A DNA stretch of 40,850 bases, taken from an uncultured Oscillibacter sp. GTDB taxonomy: Bacteria; Bacillota; Clostridia; Oscillospirales; Oscillospiraceae. How positions within the stretch are numbered: the stretch's first letter is position 1; each line of letters opens with the position of its first letter. The DNA lies in contig CAJUCO010000023.1 in assembly GCA_910585245.1 (NCBI GenBank), forward strand, positions 1-40,850, in the 5' to 3' direction. Position numbers and translations under genes: made by a program. The notes under the pieces are model-generated. The model was not told where the DNA came from, did not search any database, and worked only from the letters and a program-made list of their open reading frames with translations. Below, in pieces: positions 21,213-30,084 of the stretch.

Positions 21213-22336
21213 AAAAGGTAGTCGTCTACGGAGTGCGGAATCTTGACATACGGCGGTATATAGAAACCTTTTTAGACGAGAATTACCGGATTACCGGCTA
21301 CACCGACGGGCATTATACCCGGGACATTCTGGACGGGAAACGGTTCATTGCCCTGGAAGCGCTTCCGGAATGGGAGTTTGATTTTATTTTGCTCTGCGCT
21401 TCCTCCGCGGCCGCACAGTGGGAGATGCGAAGAACCTTGCAGGCGCTGGGAATTCCATCTGAGAAGGTGATACGGCCCTTGATGCTGCTGGGTAAGGGCA
21501 GGGAAAAGGAGCACGCGGACCTGATCGCGGACATTGAGCGGAACTGCCGTCCGGGGTGGAACTTGATTTTCGGACTGTCCTACTCCGCGTGGGGCGTGCT
21601 GGAAAAGGAGCTGAGCCGCCCGTTTTATAACTGTTCGTGCCCGAGTCTGGACCTGTACTATAATTTCCGTGTACTTCAATATCTGGAAAAGCGGGAGCGG
21701 CTTGCCCCTATGGAGACGGCCCTGCTGGTCATTCCTTACTATTACTTTGACTACGATATGTCCCAGTCCCCTGCCGCGTATGAAGACGGCCGTCCGTTTT
21801 CCATATGGAGGCTGGACGATTGGCACCATTACCGGAAGGTCTCCGGCGCGTGGGAGTATGTGGAAAATTACCGTATGTTCGGGGAAAAGACCGTCCGGTA
21901 TTACCGCGTGCCGAAAACCAACGGCGATGATTGGCACGTCTGCAGCGATCCGGACGGCACAAGTATGCTGGGCCCGCTTTGGTTCACGGACCATCCCGGC
22001 ACGGCGGAAGAAAACAAAGCGCTGTTCGTCAAGTTTTTTCGCAAGGTAAGGGACTGGAACGGCAGGCCGGTTTTGATTGTCCCCCCGCTCTATTTGAATG
22101 GCCTGAACGGGTTATCGAAAGCGGCCTTTTTAAAAAAGAGGGAGACATTTTACAGTGTGCTGAAAGCGCTGGAACCAGAGACCGGAACGATGGACCTTTA
22201 CGATTTCTCCGAACGGTTTCGCGGACGCCGGGAGTGGTTTTTGGACAAGGACCATTTGAATATGGCGGGCGCGAAAGCGTTTACAGAATTGATTAACCAA
22301 GAGATTTTAAACCAAGCGGGTATTGGCCGGGAATAG
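21209..22336 (+). CDS. Rossmann-like domain plus SGNH-hydrolase-like domain protein
   Basis: A 375-residue protein. Residues 1-100 look like the PglD-N/Rossmann module seen in other proteins of this cluster (KKVVVYGVRNLDIRRYIETF, TGYTDG, FDFILLCASS). The remainder resembles SGNH/GDSL enzymes: LIFGLSYSAWGV sits at the block I position with Gly-Leu-Ser instead of Gly-Asp-Ser, and FLDKDHLNMAGA is a good block V (Asp and His). This suggests a glycan O-acyltransferase or esterase, inferred. The ATG at 21209 overlaps the previous stop (ATGA), so translation is probably coupled; the longer frame from 21176 lies within the previous gene. Confidence 0.7.
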   Translation: MKKVVVYGVRNLDIRRYIETFLDENYRITGYTDGHYTRDILDGKRFIALEALPEWEFDFILLCASSAAAQWEMRRTLQALGIPSEKVIRPLMLLGKGREKEHADLIADIERNCRPGWNLIFGLSYSAWGVLEKELSRPFYNCSCPSLDLYYNFRVLQYLEKRERLAPMETALLVIPYYYFDYDMSQSPAAYEDGRPFSIWRLDDWHHYRKVSGAWEYVENYRMFGEKTVRYYRVPKTNGDDWHVCSDPDGTSMLGPLWFTDHPGTAEENKALFVKFFRKVRDWNGRPVLIVPPLYLNGLNGLSKAAFLKKRETFYSVLKALEPETGTMDLYDFSERFRGRREWFLDKDHLNMAGAKAFTELINQEILNQAGIGRE

Positions 22337-22401
22337 CGCCGGCCGGAGCGGAAGGGCCCAAGGTCCCCTGCGCGCGCCCGTTTTGAAAGGAACTGCGCAA
22401 A

Positions 22402-24459
22402 ATGCGGAATCTATCTCAGGCCCTTCAACCGTATAAAGGCCGCAAAATCGCGGTCTACGGCTTGAGCGTGCTGACTCGGGAGGTTTTACCCTGGGCGGAG
22501 CGGGAGTGCCGGGTTGCCGGTTTATTGGACGGTTGCCGGACGGAGGGGACCCTCTATGGCAAGCCCATTATCTCCCTGGCGGAAGCGGTTCGGGAAGGGG
22601 TTGCCCTCATCTTGGTGGCGGCGCGCCCCGAGTCCTGCAAGGTTATTACCAAGCGAATCGAGGGCGTCTGCCGCGCCCACCGGATTGCTCTTTTGAACAG
22701 CCAGGGAGCCGATTTGCTGGAGCGGAAATCCGAGGTTTACGAGTTTAAGAGCTCCGCCGGTTCCACAAAAGAAGAACTCCTCCAGGCCATTGGGCGGCAC
22801 GGCGCGGTAAGCGCCGACCTCTTTGACACGCTGGTTACGCGGCGGACGTTGTTTTCTACCGACGTCTTTGAGCTCGTGGATCAGCGCCTCCGGCAGCGGG
22901 GGATTGTGGTGGAAGAATTTGCGGCAAAGCGTATGGACGGCGAAAAAGAGCTTTGCCGGAGAACGGTTCCCACACTTGTGGAGATTTACGCGTATATCCG
23001 GGATAAATACCACCTCCCGGATCTACGGCCGGAAGAGGCCGCGGAGCTGGAGTGGAGCGTTGATTACGCGCTTCTGGTCCCCCGAAAAGCGCTTTGCGAT
23101 TTGCTGGAAAGGGTTTATAACGGGGGCAAGCCGGTCTACATTGTCACAGACTCTTACTACACGAAGGAGCAGCTGATCAAGTTCCTGGACAAGTGTGGGA
23201 TTGTCTGCTATACGGACATACTGTCTTCATGCGAACACCGGACCTGCAAATCCGTGGGGCTTTTTCGCCGCCTCCGGGAGCGGCTCCCCGGAAAACGCTG
23301 CATCCATATCGGCGATTCTCTTGACACGGATGTACTGGCGGCGGAGGCGAACGGCGTCACCGGCTGGCGGGTCTACAGCGGCCTGGACCTCTTTGAGCAG
23401 GTGGGCTATCTGGGAACTTGGGACGCCCTCAGGGGCTTGTCCAGCCGGATTCAAGCGGGAATGTTTGTCTCGCGGCTGTTCAACAACCCCTTTCAGTTTG
23501 AGCCGGGACGAACCAGCATCACGGTGGAGTCCTCCGAGGACATCGGGTATCTGTTCTTCGCTCCGGTTATCACCGGCTTTGTGTTCTGGTTCCGGCGGCA
23601 GATTTGCGAGAGGGACCTGAAAAATGTTTGGTTTTCCGCCAGAGACGGTTACTTGATTCAAAAGCTCTATGACCGGCTGACCAATTCCGCCGGTTCCACA
23701 TATTTTCTAACCTCCCGGACTGCAGCGATCCGTGCTGGGATAGAGAGCCGGGAGGACATTCGTTACATAGAGGAAATGCGCTTTAGCGGCACGCTCCGGG
23801 AGCAGCTGCGGGAACGGTTTGGCATTGAGGCGGCAGCTCCGGACGGCCTGCCGGAATCCGGCGGGCTGCTGGAGTATGAACAGCTTATTCAGAGGGCGGC
23901 GAAGACGAACCGGAAGAATTATCTCGCCTACCTGGAAGGCTTGGAAATCCTGGAGGGCGACATCGCGTTTTTCGACTTTGTCGCCAGGGGAACGGTCCAA
24001 ATGTATGTGGGCCGCCTGCTCAAATCCCATTTAAAGGGTTTTTATTTCATGCAGCAGGACCCGGAGTATATGCGAAAAAACCGCCTGGATATCGTGCCCT
24101 TTTACAGCAAGGAGGCCGCCGCCGGCAGCGCCATTGCCCAAAGCTATTACAGTCTGGAGGCCGTGCTGACCTCGCCCCTGCCGTCTCTGAATGGCTTTGA
24201 CTCTCTGGGCCGTCCGGTATATGGAGAGGAGACCCGGACGGAGGAGGACCTCAGGTGCATCCAGGCAATACAAGACGGCATACAGGACTATTTTGACGTC
24301 TATAGGAACATCTGTCCGGAGGAACCGGAGGACCGGACCCTTGGAGAGCTTTTTTTATCTCTGGTACACCATGTGTCCATCGCCGACCGGGCGTTTTTGG
24401 CCCTGAAGGTGGAGGACCCGTTTTTCAACAGACGCACCGCGCTGGAAGATCTTTTGTGA
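22402..24459 (+). CDS. Three-part protein: Rossmann-like domain, HAD-like phosphatase domain, unknown C-terminal domain
   Basis: A 685-residue protein. Residues 1-110 are a nucleotide-binding-like fold (GRKIAVYGLSVLTREVLPWA, LLDGCR, GVALILVAARPES). About residues 130-330 are HAD-like: SADLFDTLVTR holds the nucleophile region, PVYIVTDSYY the Thr/Ser motif II, and HIGDSLDTDVLAA the motif IV acids. The C-terminal 340 residues contain WFSARDGYLIQKLYD and FFDFVARGTVQMYVG, found from memory in large proteins of surface polysaccharide clusters, with no function I can name. The HAD part may dephosphorylate a glycan precursor. Start follows AAAGGA; 65 bases separate it from the previous gene. Confidence 0.72.
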   Translation: MRNLSQALQPYKGRKIAVYGLSVLTREVLPWAERECRVAGLLDGCRTEGTLYGKPIISLAEAVREGVALILVAARPESCKVITKRIEGVCRAHRIALLNSQGADLLERKSEVYEFKSSAGSTKEELLQAIGRHGAVSADLFDTLVTRRTLFSTDVFELVDQRLRQRGIVVEEFAAKRMDGEKELCRRTVPTLVEIYAYIRDKYHLPDLRPEEAAELEWSVDYALLVPRKALCDLLERVYNGGKPVYIVTDSYYTKEQLIKFLDKCGIVCYTDILSSCEHRTCKSVGLFRRLRERLPGKRCIHIGDSLDTDVLAAEANGVTGWRVYSGLDLFEQVGYLGTWDALRGLSSRIQAGMFVSRLFNNPFQFEPGRTSITVESSEDIGYLFFAPVITGFVFWFRRQICERDLKNVWFSARDGYLIQKLYDRLTNSAGSTYFLTSRTAAIRAGIESREDIRYIEEMRFSGTLREQLRERFGIEAAAPDGLPESGGLLEYEQLIQRAAKTNRKNYLAYLEGLEILEGDIAFFDFVARGTVQMYVGRLLKSHLKGFYFMQQDPEYMRKNRLDIVPFYSKEAAAGSAIAQSYYSLEAVLTSPLPSLNGFDSLGRPVYGEETRTEEDLRCIQAIQDGIQDYFDVYRNICPEEPEDRTLGELFLSLVHHVSIADRAFLALKVEDPFFNRRTALEDLL

Positions 24460-24486
24460 GGCGGCACGGTTGGAAGGGAGCGCGCA

Positions 24487-25596
24487 ATGAGGATACTCCA
24501 TTTGGCCTCGCCGGGATTGGGCGGGATTGAGGCGTACATTTTCAGCCATTACCAGTACATGGACCGGGAAAAATTCCGGTTCGACTTCATGACGCAAAAC
24601 CCCCGGCTGCGGGAGACGGAGGAGTACCGGGCCTTTCCCTTTCAGGTAAAGCTCCTGCCCTCCACGGCGGCAAAGGACCCGGAGGGCTTTTCCAACCGGG
24701 TCCGGGAGATCTTGGCGGAGGGCTATGACGTTCTCCACCTGCACACCTGCTATTGGACCGGCTTTCGGATTGAGGAGATCGCAAAGGAGATGGGGGTATC
24801 CAGGGTCGTCGTCCACTCCCACTCCACGTTCATAGACGAACCGGACGGCGTGAAACGCGCGGAGCTGTTGCGCCGCCATGAGGAAGTGAAACGGGCCTTT
24901 TCGCCGGATTTGGCCACGGATTACTGGGCCTGCTCGAGCTTGGCGGCAGACTGGCTTTTTGGCCCCCAGATTCCCAGGGACCGGGTCCGGATGGTGAAAA
25001 ATGCCATTGATGTGGGGAAATACCGCTTCCACCCGGAAAAGAGAACGGCCATCCGCCAAGAGCTGGGCCTGGAGGGTAACTTCGTCCTGGGAACCGTTGG
25101 CCGGATGTCGTATCAAAAAAACCACTCGTTTCTAATCGACCTTTTCGCGGAGTTCCACCAGATATACCCACGCTCCAAGCTGCTGATTGTGGGAGACGGG
25201 GAACTGCGGGAGGCTTTGACAGAGCAGGTTCTCCACCGGAACCTGGAAAAAGCCGTGCTCCTGCCGGGTTGGAGAACCGACGTGGAGACCTATTTGCAGG
25301 CCATGGATCTGTTCCTCCTCCCCTCCAGGTTTGAGGGCCTGGGAATTGTGGCGGTGGAGGCGGCGGCCTCCGGATTGCCATGCGTGGTGTCCAGCCAAGT
25401 GCCGGACGATGTGGCGTTTACAAAAAACATTTGGCATAGGCCCCTGGATATTCCGGCGTGGCTTTCCGCCGTGGAAGAGCTGGCGTCCCGGGAATATGAC
25501 CGGAATTCCGGCTTTGAAGCCGTACGGGCGGCGGGCTATGACATCCGGCAGCAGGCGAAGGTGCTGGAGGGGCTGTATGAGGGGGAGGGAACGTGA
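24487..25596 (+). CDS. GT4-type glycosyltransferase
   Basis: A 369-residue GT-B enzyme transferring a sugar from a nucleotide donor. N-terminal acceptor domain starts RILHLASPGLGGIEAYIFSH; VVVHSHS is the usual HxH-like site. The C-terminal donor domain has LGTVGRMSYQKNHSFLIDLF, LLIVGDGELREAL, LLPGWRTDVETYLQAMDLFL and the E-x7-E motif in SRFEGLGIVAVEAAASGLP. Cytoplasmic. Start follows GGAAGGGAG. Its TGA overlaps the GTG of the next gene. Confidence 0.92.
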   Translation: MRILHLASPGLGGIEAYIFSHYQYMDREKFRFDFMTQNPRLRETEEYRAFPFQVKLLPSTAAKDPEGFSNRVREILAEGYDVLHLHTCYWTGFRIEEIAKEMGVSRVVVHSHSTFIDEPDGVKRAELLRRHEEVKRAFSPDLATDYWACSSLAADWLFGPQIPRDRVRMVKNAIDVGKYRFHPEKRTAIRQELGLEGNFVLGTVGRMSYQKNHSFLIDLFAEFHQIYPRSKLLIVGDGELREALTEQVLHRNLEKAVLLPGWRTDVETYLQAMDLFLLPSRFEGLGIVAVEAAASGLPCVVSSQVPDDVAFTKNIWHRPLDIPAWLSAVEELASREYDRNSGFEAVRAAGYDIRQQAKVLEGLYEGEGT

Positions 25597-27293
25597 AAGA
25601 GAAGAGGGGCATTATCCTGTTTGGGGCAGGGCAGATTGGGAAAAACGCGCTACGGTACTTTGGCCCTGAAAAGGTGAGCTATTTCGCGGACAACCGCGAG
25701 GCGCTGGCGGGAACCTCTGTGGATGGCGTTCCGGTAATTTCCTTTGCGCGGTTGAAAGAAATTCACGGGGAATATCAAATCGTTTTGTCAATGGACGTTG
25801 GGGCGGCGCTTGTCGTGTCGGCGCAATTGGAGGACGCGGGCATTTCCGGCTATGATACGTTTTTCAGAATTCTAAACGGCGGCGCGGAAGATACGCCTGT
25901 TAAACCGGGAAGCCGGACTCCGGCGGTTGTCCGGGGGAGCCGCTCCGAAGACGGGAAACAGGTGCTGATGATCGCCTATCAATTCCCGCCGCTGTCGGGC
26001 TCCGGCGTATTCCGCTCTATTAAATTCGCCAAGTATCTTCCCGCGTTTGGCTGGCAACCCACGGTAATTTCCACGGACCGGCCCCGGCCGGGATGGAATT
26101 ACTCGGACGAGAGCATGGTGGAGGAAATTCCCGAGACCGTGACCGTTATCAGAATCCCGGATACGTTGAACGCGTCCTACGGGACCAAACTGCCGGACCG
26201 GCAGCATGAGCTGATTTCTCTTTTGCGGGAAATCATGGGGCAGGACCGGGAGGCGCTTTCCCTGATTTCCGAATGGGAGCGGACAAACAGCGGGCGAGCG
26301 GAATTGATGGCGTTTCCCTGCGCGTGTCTGGCATGGGCCTATGACGTGATACGCTATATTGAGGAAACGTTAGATATCGGTTTGTTTCAAGCGGTTTATA
26401 CCACATCGGACCCTTACAGCGCCCATTTGGTGGGGGCCTGTTTGAAGAGGAGGTACGGGCTCGCGTGGGTGGCGGATTACCGGGACCCGTGGACGGCGGA
26501 CCCTGGACAGACCTTTGATTACACACGGCCAAGGGACCGGCTTCTGCTTTCTCTGGAAAATACCCTGCTGCATCTGGCAGATAAAAGCATAGCGGTCGAA
26601 GCCCATCTGGCGGCGGACTATGTAAACCGCTTCCATGTGCCGGAAGAACAGATCGCGGTTATTACAAACGGTTATGACGAAGCGGACTATACCCGGTTCC
26701 CGGAGGGAATGAAACGGCCGGACAAATTTACCGTCAACTATTCCGGAATCTTGCACGTGGGGCAAAGCCTGGATGCCGTTTTGCTCGCGCTCCGGCAGCT
26801 GTGGGACGAGGGAAAGTTGGAGATCGCCCATGTCCGGCTACGTGTGGTTGGAGAGGCGCGGCAGTATGACCCGCGTCAAATAGCGGAGAACTATGGACTG
26901 GGTTCTATTATGGAACAAACGGGCTACCTCTCCTTCCGGGAAGCGCTATGCGCGAACCGCGATTCCAGCGTGCTGCTCTTGATACCTGGGGATTCCGATA
27001 AGATGAGATTTGTCTACACGGGAAAAATTTTCGATTATCTCCGCTGCGGGCGTCCTATTTTGGCGATCTCCCCGGCGGATGGGGTGGTGGACCGGCTTCT
27101 TCAAGAGACCGGGCACGGCCAGGCCTTTTCCAGCACGCAAATTCCGGAAATCAAGGCGATGATTCTGGAGGAGTACCGAAAGTGGCTGTCCGGCGAACCG
27201 CAACCGCCCCTCCACTCCCCGCTGATTGAGCAATTTGAGCGCAAACGCCTGACCGGGCAGCTGGCGGAGATTTTGGACGAGGTGGAACGATGA
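25593..27293 (+). CDS. Fusion of a Rossmann-like domain and a GT-B glycosyltransferase
   Basis: A 566-residue protein. Residues 1-105 are the cluster's Rossmann-like module (GIILFGAGQIGKNALRYFGP, YFADNREALAGTSVDGVPVI). From about residue 125 a GT4-like transferase follows: VLMIAYQFPPLSGSGVFRSI, VADYRDPW, ITNGYDEADY, YSGILHVGQSLDAVLLAL, VVGEA, and YTGKIFDYLRCGRPILAISP. The GTG start overlaps the previous stop (GTGA) and is preceded by GGGGGAGGG. Its own stop overlaps the next ATG. Acceptor and donor unknown. Confidence 0.85.
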   Translation: MKEKRGIILFGAGQIGKNALRYFGPEKVSYFADNREALAGTSVDGVPVISFARLKEIHGEYQIVLSMDVGAALVVSAQLEDAGISGYDTFFRILNGGAEDTPVKPGSRTPAVVRGSRSEDGKQVLMIAYQFPPLSGSGVFRSIKFAKYLPAFGWQPTVISTDRPRPGWNYSDESMVEEIPETVTVIRIPDTLNASYGTKLPDRQHELISLLREIMGQDREALSLISEWERTNSGRAELMAFPCACLAWAYDVIRYIEETLDIGLFQAVYTTSDPYSAHLVGACLKRRYGLAWVADYRDPWTADPGQTFDYTRPRDRLLLSLENTLLHLADKSIAVEAHLAADYVNRFHVPEEQIAVITNGYDEADYTRFPEGMKRPDKFTVNYSGILHVGQSLDAVLLALRQLWDEGKLEIAHVRLRVVGEARQYDPRQIAENYGLGSIMEQTGYLSFREALCANRDSSVLLLIPGDSDKMRFVYTGKIFDYLRCGRPILAISPADGVVDRLLQETGHGQAFSSTQIPEIKAMILEEYRKWLSGEPQPPLHSPLIEQFERKRLTGQLAEILDEVER

Positions 27294-28834
27294 AGCAAAT
27301 CGTCATTTTCGGAACAGCTCAGCGGGGGAGCGAAATCCTCGCCATTTTGTCCCATCTCCCGGGCTATGAGGCGGTTGCGTTTTCCTGCAACGACGAGGCG
27401 CGGTGGGGAACGGAAAAAGAGGGCCTGGAAATCATCCCGCCCGGGGATATGGCTTCCCGGTTTCCCGGCGCGGCGGTGGTGATTGCCAGTGCGGCTTACG
27501 CGGAGATTGAAAAGCGTCTGATTGCGGAGGGAAATCTCCCATCCGGCGGCTGCGTCCCCATTTACCGGATCATGGAAGCGGTGTCTGAGGAGGACCGGAC
27601 CGCCTTGCGGTCCAAGGTTCAAAGAAAAACGGCTTTCTACGACCTCGATGTCCGGGAAGCCCCCATCCCGCCGGATGACGGCAGCCGTGAGCGTTATCTG
27701 GTGATATGCAACGGCGGTTATCCGGCCGAGGGAAATCCCAGATGCGCGTTTGCCCACGAGCGGGTTCTGCAATACCGGGAGGCCGGCTTGAAGGTCGAGG
27801 CGTTCAGCCTGGTGCCGGACGCGCGTTTTGAGCGGTACGACTACCAGGGCGTGGAGGTATTTCAGGGCGGTATGTTGGAGCTGGAGCGGTTTTTGCGGGT
27901 CAGAGATTACAAAAAGCTGCTGATTCATTTTATCGACGCAAATGTCATGGGCGCGATTGAAAAAGCCGGAAAGGCCGGTACGCCGATGATCGTCTGGTGC
28001 CACGGTTATGAGGTTATGCCCTGGCACCGGTGCTGGTTCAATTTTACGCCGGATGAACTCCGGAGAAACCGGACGGCGCTGGAGCGGCAGGACGCGGAGA
28101 AGCGGGCGTTTTTGCGGAGCGTGTACGCGCGGGAAAACATGACGTTTCTCTTTGTTTCCCAATGGCAGCGGGAGCGTTCCAGGAAATTTGTGGGAGAGCT
28201 CCCCAGACGGCAGCAAGTGATTCACAATTTTATTAACCACGCCTTCTACGCCGCGCCGGAAAAGACAGCGGAAGACCGCCTGCGCATTTTGTCGGTAAAG
28301 AGCCACGGCACCAGAACCTATGCCAATGACCTGACCGCTAAGGCCATCCTGGAGTTATCGAATCGAAGCTGGTTTCCCGAGGTGACTTTTGAACTGTACG
28401 GGGATGGGCCGCTGTTTGAGGAAAATTTCGGAGAGCTGCTGGAGAAGAATTTTTCCAATGTCGAAATACACCGGCGCTTTTTAAACCATGAGCAAATCAG
28501 GGAACTGTTCCGGCAAAGCGGCGTTTTCCTTTCACCGACGAGGATGGATTCCCATCAGGTCACGGCAAGCGAGGCGATGGCCGCGGGGCTGTGTGTAATT
28601 ACCTCCAGCGCCGGACCGATGAGGGAATTTGTGGACGAGGCTTGCGGCTGTGTCTTTGAGTTTGACAATTATTTTATGCTGGCGGAGGAAATTGAGTTTT
28701 TGTATTTCCACCCGGAGGAATTTTTGTCCAAGGCGCAAAAGGCGGTCATTCGCTCCAGGGAGCAATGCGGATATGAGAATACGATACAAAAGGAGCTGTG
28801 CCTGCTTTTAGACGGCGGTGTCCGGCGAGTTTGA
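27290..28834 (+). CDS. Fusion of a Rossmann-like domain and a second GT-B glycosyltransferase
   Basis: A 514-residue protein with the same domain order as the previous gene: N-terminal module (KQIVIFGTAQRGSEILAIL, then VVIASAAYAEIEKRL), then a GT-B fold. Transferase features: YLVICNGGYPAEGN, FIDANVMGAI, PMIVWCHGYEVMPWH, LFVSQWQ, VIHNFIN, FELYGDGPLFEENF, and the C-terminal FLSPTRMDSHQVTASEAMAAG containing the donor-site acid. ATGA overlap with the previous gene implies coupled translation. Confidence 0.85.
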   Translation: MKQIVIFGTAQRGSEILAILSHLPGYEAVAFSCNDEARWGTEKEGLEIIPPGDMASRFPGAAVVIASAAYAEIEKRLIAEGNLPSGGCVPIYRIMEAVSEEDRTALRSKVQRKTAFYDLDVREAPIPPDDGSRERYLVICNGGYPAEGNPRCAFAHERVLQYREAGLKVEAFSLVPDARFERYDYQGVEVFQGGMLELERFLRVRDYKKLLIHFIDANVMGAIEKAGKAGTPMIVWCHGYEVMPWHRCWFNFTPDELRRNRTALERQDAEKRAFLRSVYARENMTFLFVSQWQRERSRKFVGELPRRQQVIHNFINHAFYAAPEKTAEDRLRILSVKSHGTRTYANDLTAKAILELSNRSWFPEVTFELYGDGPLFEENFGELLEKNFSNVEIHRRFLNHEQIRELFRQSGVFLSPTRMDSHQVTASEAMAAGLCVITSSAGPMREFVDEACGCVFEFDNYFMLAEEIEFLYFHPEEFLSKAQKAVIRSREQCGYENTIQKELCLLLDGGVRRV

Positions 28835-28853
28835 TTTGAAAGGAGCGGTTGAG

Positions 28854-30035
28854 ATGGAAAACGAGTTGATGGAGCGCATGAACAAGCTGGAGAATATGTT
28901 TTTAAGATTTCAGCCCCGGTCTCAATTACAGTTTGAGGTGGACATTACGCGGCACTGCAATTTGAATTGCGAGTATTGCGGGCTGTATTCCCCCTTGGCG
29001 AACAAGGAGTTTTTGGACCCGGAGGAGTACAGGCGGGATTGCGCCAGACTGTCTGAGCTGTTCCACGGGGAGATGAGGCGGGTTTATCTGCTGGGCGGCG
29101 AGCCCCTGCTCCATCCTCAGATTACCGAGCTTATGAAAATCACCCGTGAGTCGTTCCCCATTGGAATCATTCGGATTTTGACAAACGGAATCCTGCTTCC
29201 CAAAATGGACGACGCCTTTTGGCAGTCATGCAGCCGTTACGGAGTGGAGGTCACAACCACAGAGTACCCGATTCAGCTGGATTACAGCGCGTGCAGCGAC
29301 CTGGCTGAAAAGCATGGGGTAGCCTATCTGCCTCACGTCTTTAGCATTGATCCGGCCTACAAGAAAACCATGGGCAGGGATATCATCAGCCTGAAAAGCA
29401 TGGTCAGGCCGGAATACAACTTTGCGCATTGCAGCTCGGCGAATCTATGCCTTACACTTTCCCACGGAAAACTGTACAGCTGCGGTGTCGCGGCCAATAT
29501 CCACATTTTAAAGGACTACTTCCACCTGGATATGCCCATCTCCCAGCAAAACGGCGTGGATATTTACGCCGTCGAGAGCGGAGAGGAGCTGATGCGCGGG
29601 ATGGCTAAGGCGATGCCGCTTTGCGGCCATTGTGATTTGTCTGTCCGGGGCGTCGAGTGGGACTGGCGGGTTTCCCGCCGGGACCGCTATGAGTGGCTGG
29701 GCTTTGAGTTCCTGGAGGAGGATTTCCAATACCTGCGGGAGGCCGCCCATGTGTACGTGTTCGGGGCCGCCGCGGTGGGAATGGAGACGGTGAGACGGCT
29801 CCAGCGGGGCGGCATCCACGTCGACGCGGTGCTGGCCACCCGAACGGAGGGAAAGCCGGAAACGGTTCTGGGCGTCCCGCTGAGGAACCTTCAGGATATC
29901 GAGCCCATCGCCGAGAACAGCGTATGCCTGATGGCGGTCCACAGCTACAAGACGAAGGCGGAGGTATTCCCAATTCTGTGCAAACACAGTTTCAAAAACG
30001 TACTGCCGGTGTACGGCTTTAAAAAGGCCGAATAA
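28854..30035 (+). CDS. Radical SAM protein with a C-terminal Rossmann-like domain
   Basis: A 393-residue radical SAM enzyme. The cluster motif is CNLNCEYC (Cys35, 39, 42), followed by the GGEP motif in LLGGEPLLHP and RILTNGILLP. A Cys-rich region (FAHCSSANLCLTLSHGKLYS and then PLCGHCD) suggests an auxiliary iron-sulfur cluster of SPASM type. From about residue 295 a Rossmann-like module follows (VYVFGAAAVGMETVRRLQRG), here at the C-terminus. Reaction unknown; it may alter a sugar or the acceptor. The ATG at 28854 is preferred because AAAGGAG lies nine bases upstream; the longer frame from 28818 overlaps the previous gene. Confidence 0.85.
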   Translation: MENELMERMNKLENMFLRFQPRSQLQFEVDITRHCNLNCEYCGLYSPLANKEFLDPEEYRRDCARLSELFHGEMRRVYLLGGEPLLHPQITELMKITRESFPIGIIRILTNGILLPKMDDAFWQSCSRYGVEVTTTEYPIQLDYSACSDLAEKHGVAYLPHVFSIDPAYKKTMGRDIISLKSMVRPEYNFAHCSSANLCLTLSHGKLYSCGVAANIHILKDYFHLDMPISQQNGVDIYAVESGEELMRGMAKAMPLCGHCDLSVRGVEWDWRVSRRDRYEWLGFEFLEEDFQYLREAAHVYVFGAAAVGMETVRRLQRGGIHVDAVLATRTEGKPETVLGVPLRNLQDIEPIAENSVCLMAVHSYKTKAEVFPILCKHSFKNVLPVYGFKKAE

Positions 30036-30084
30036 GAGGGCGCGGCGTGTTCTGGAGGAATTGGGAAATGAGGGAGGCATCTCG

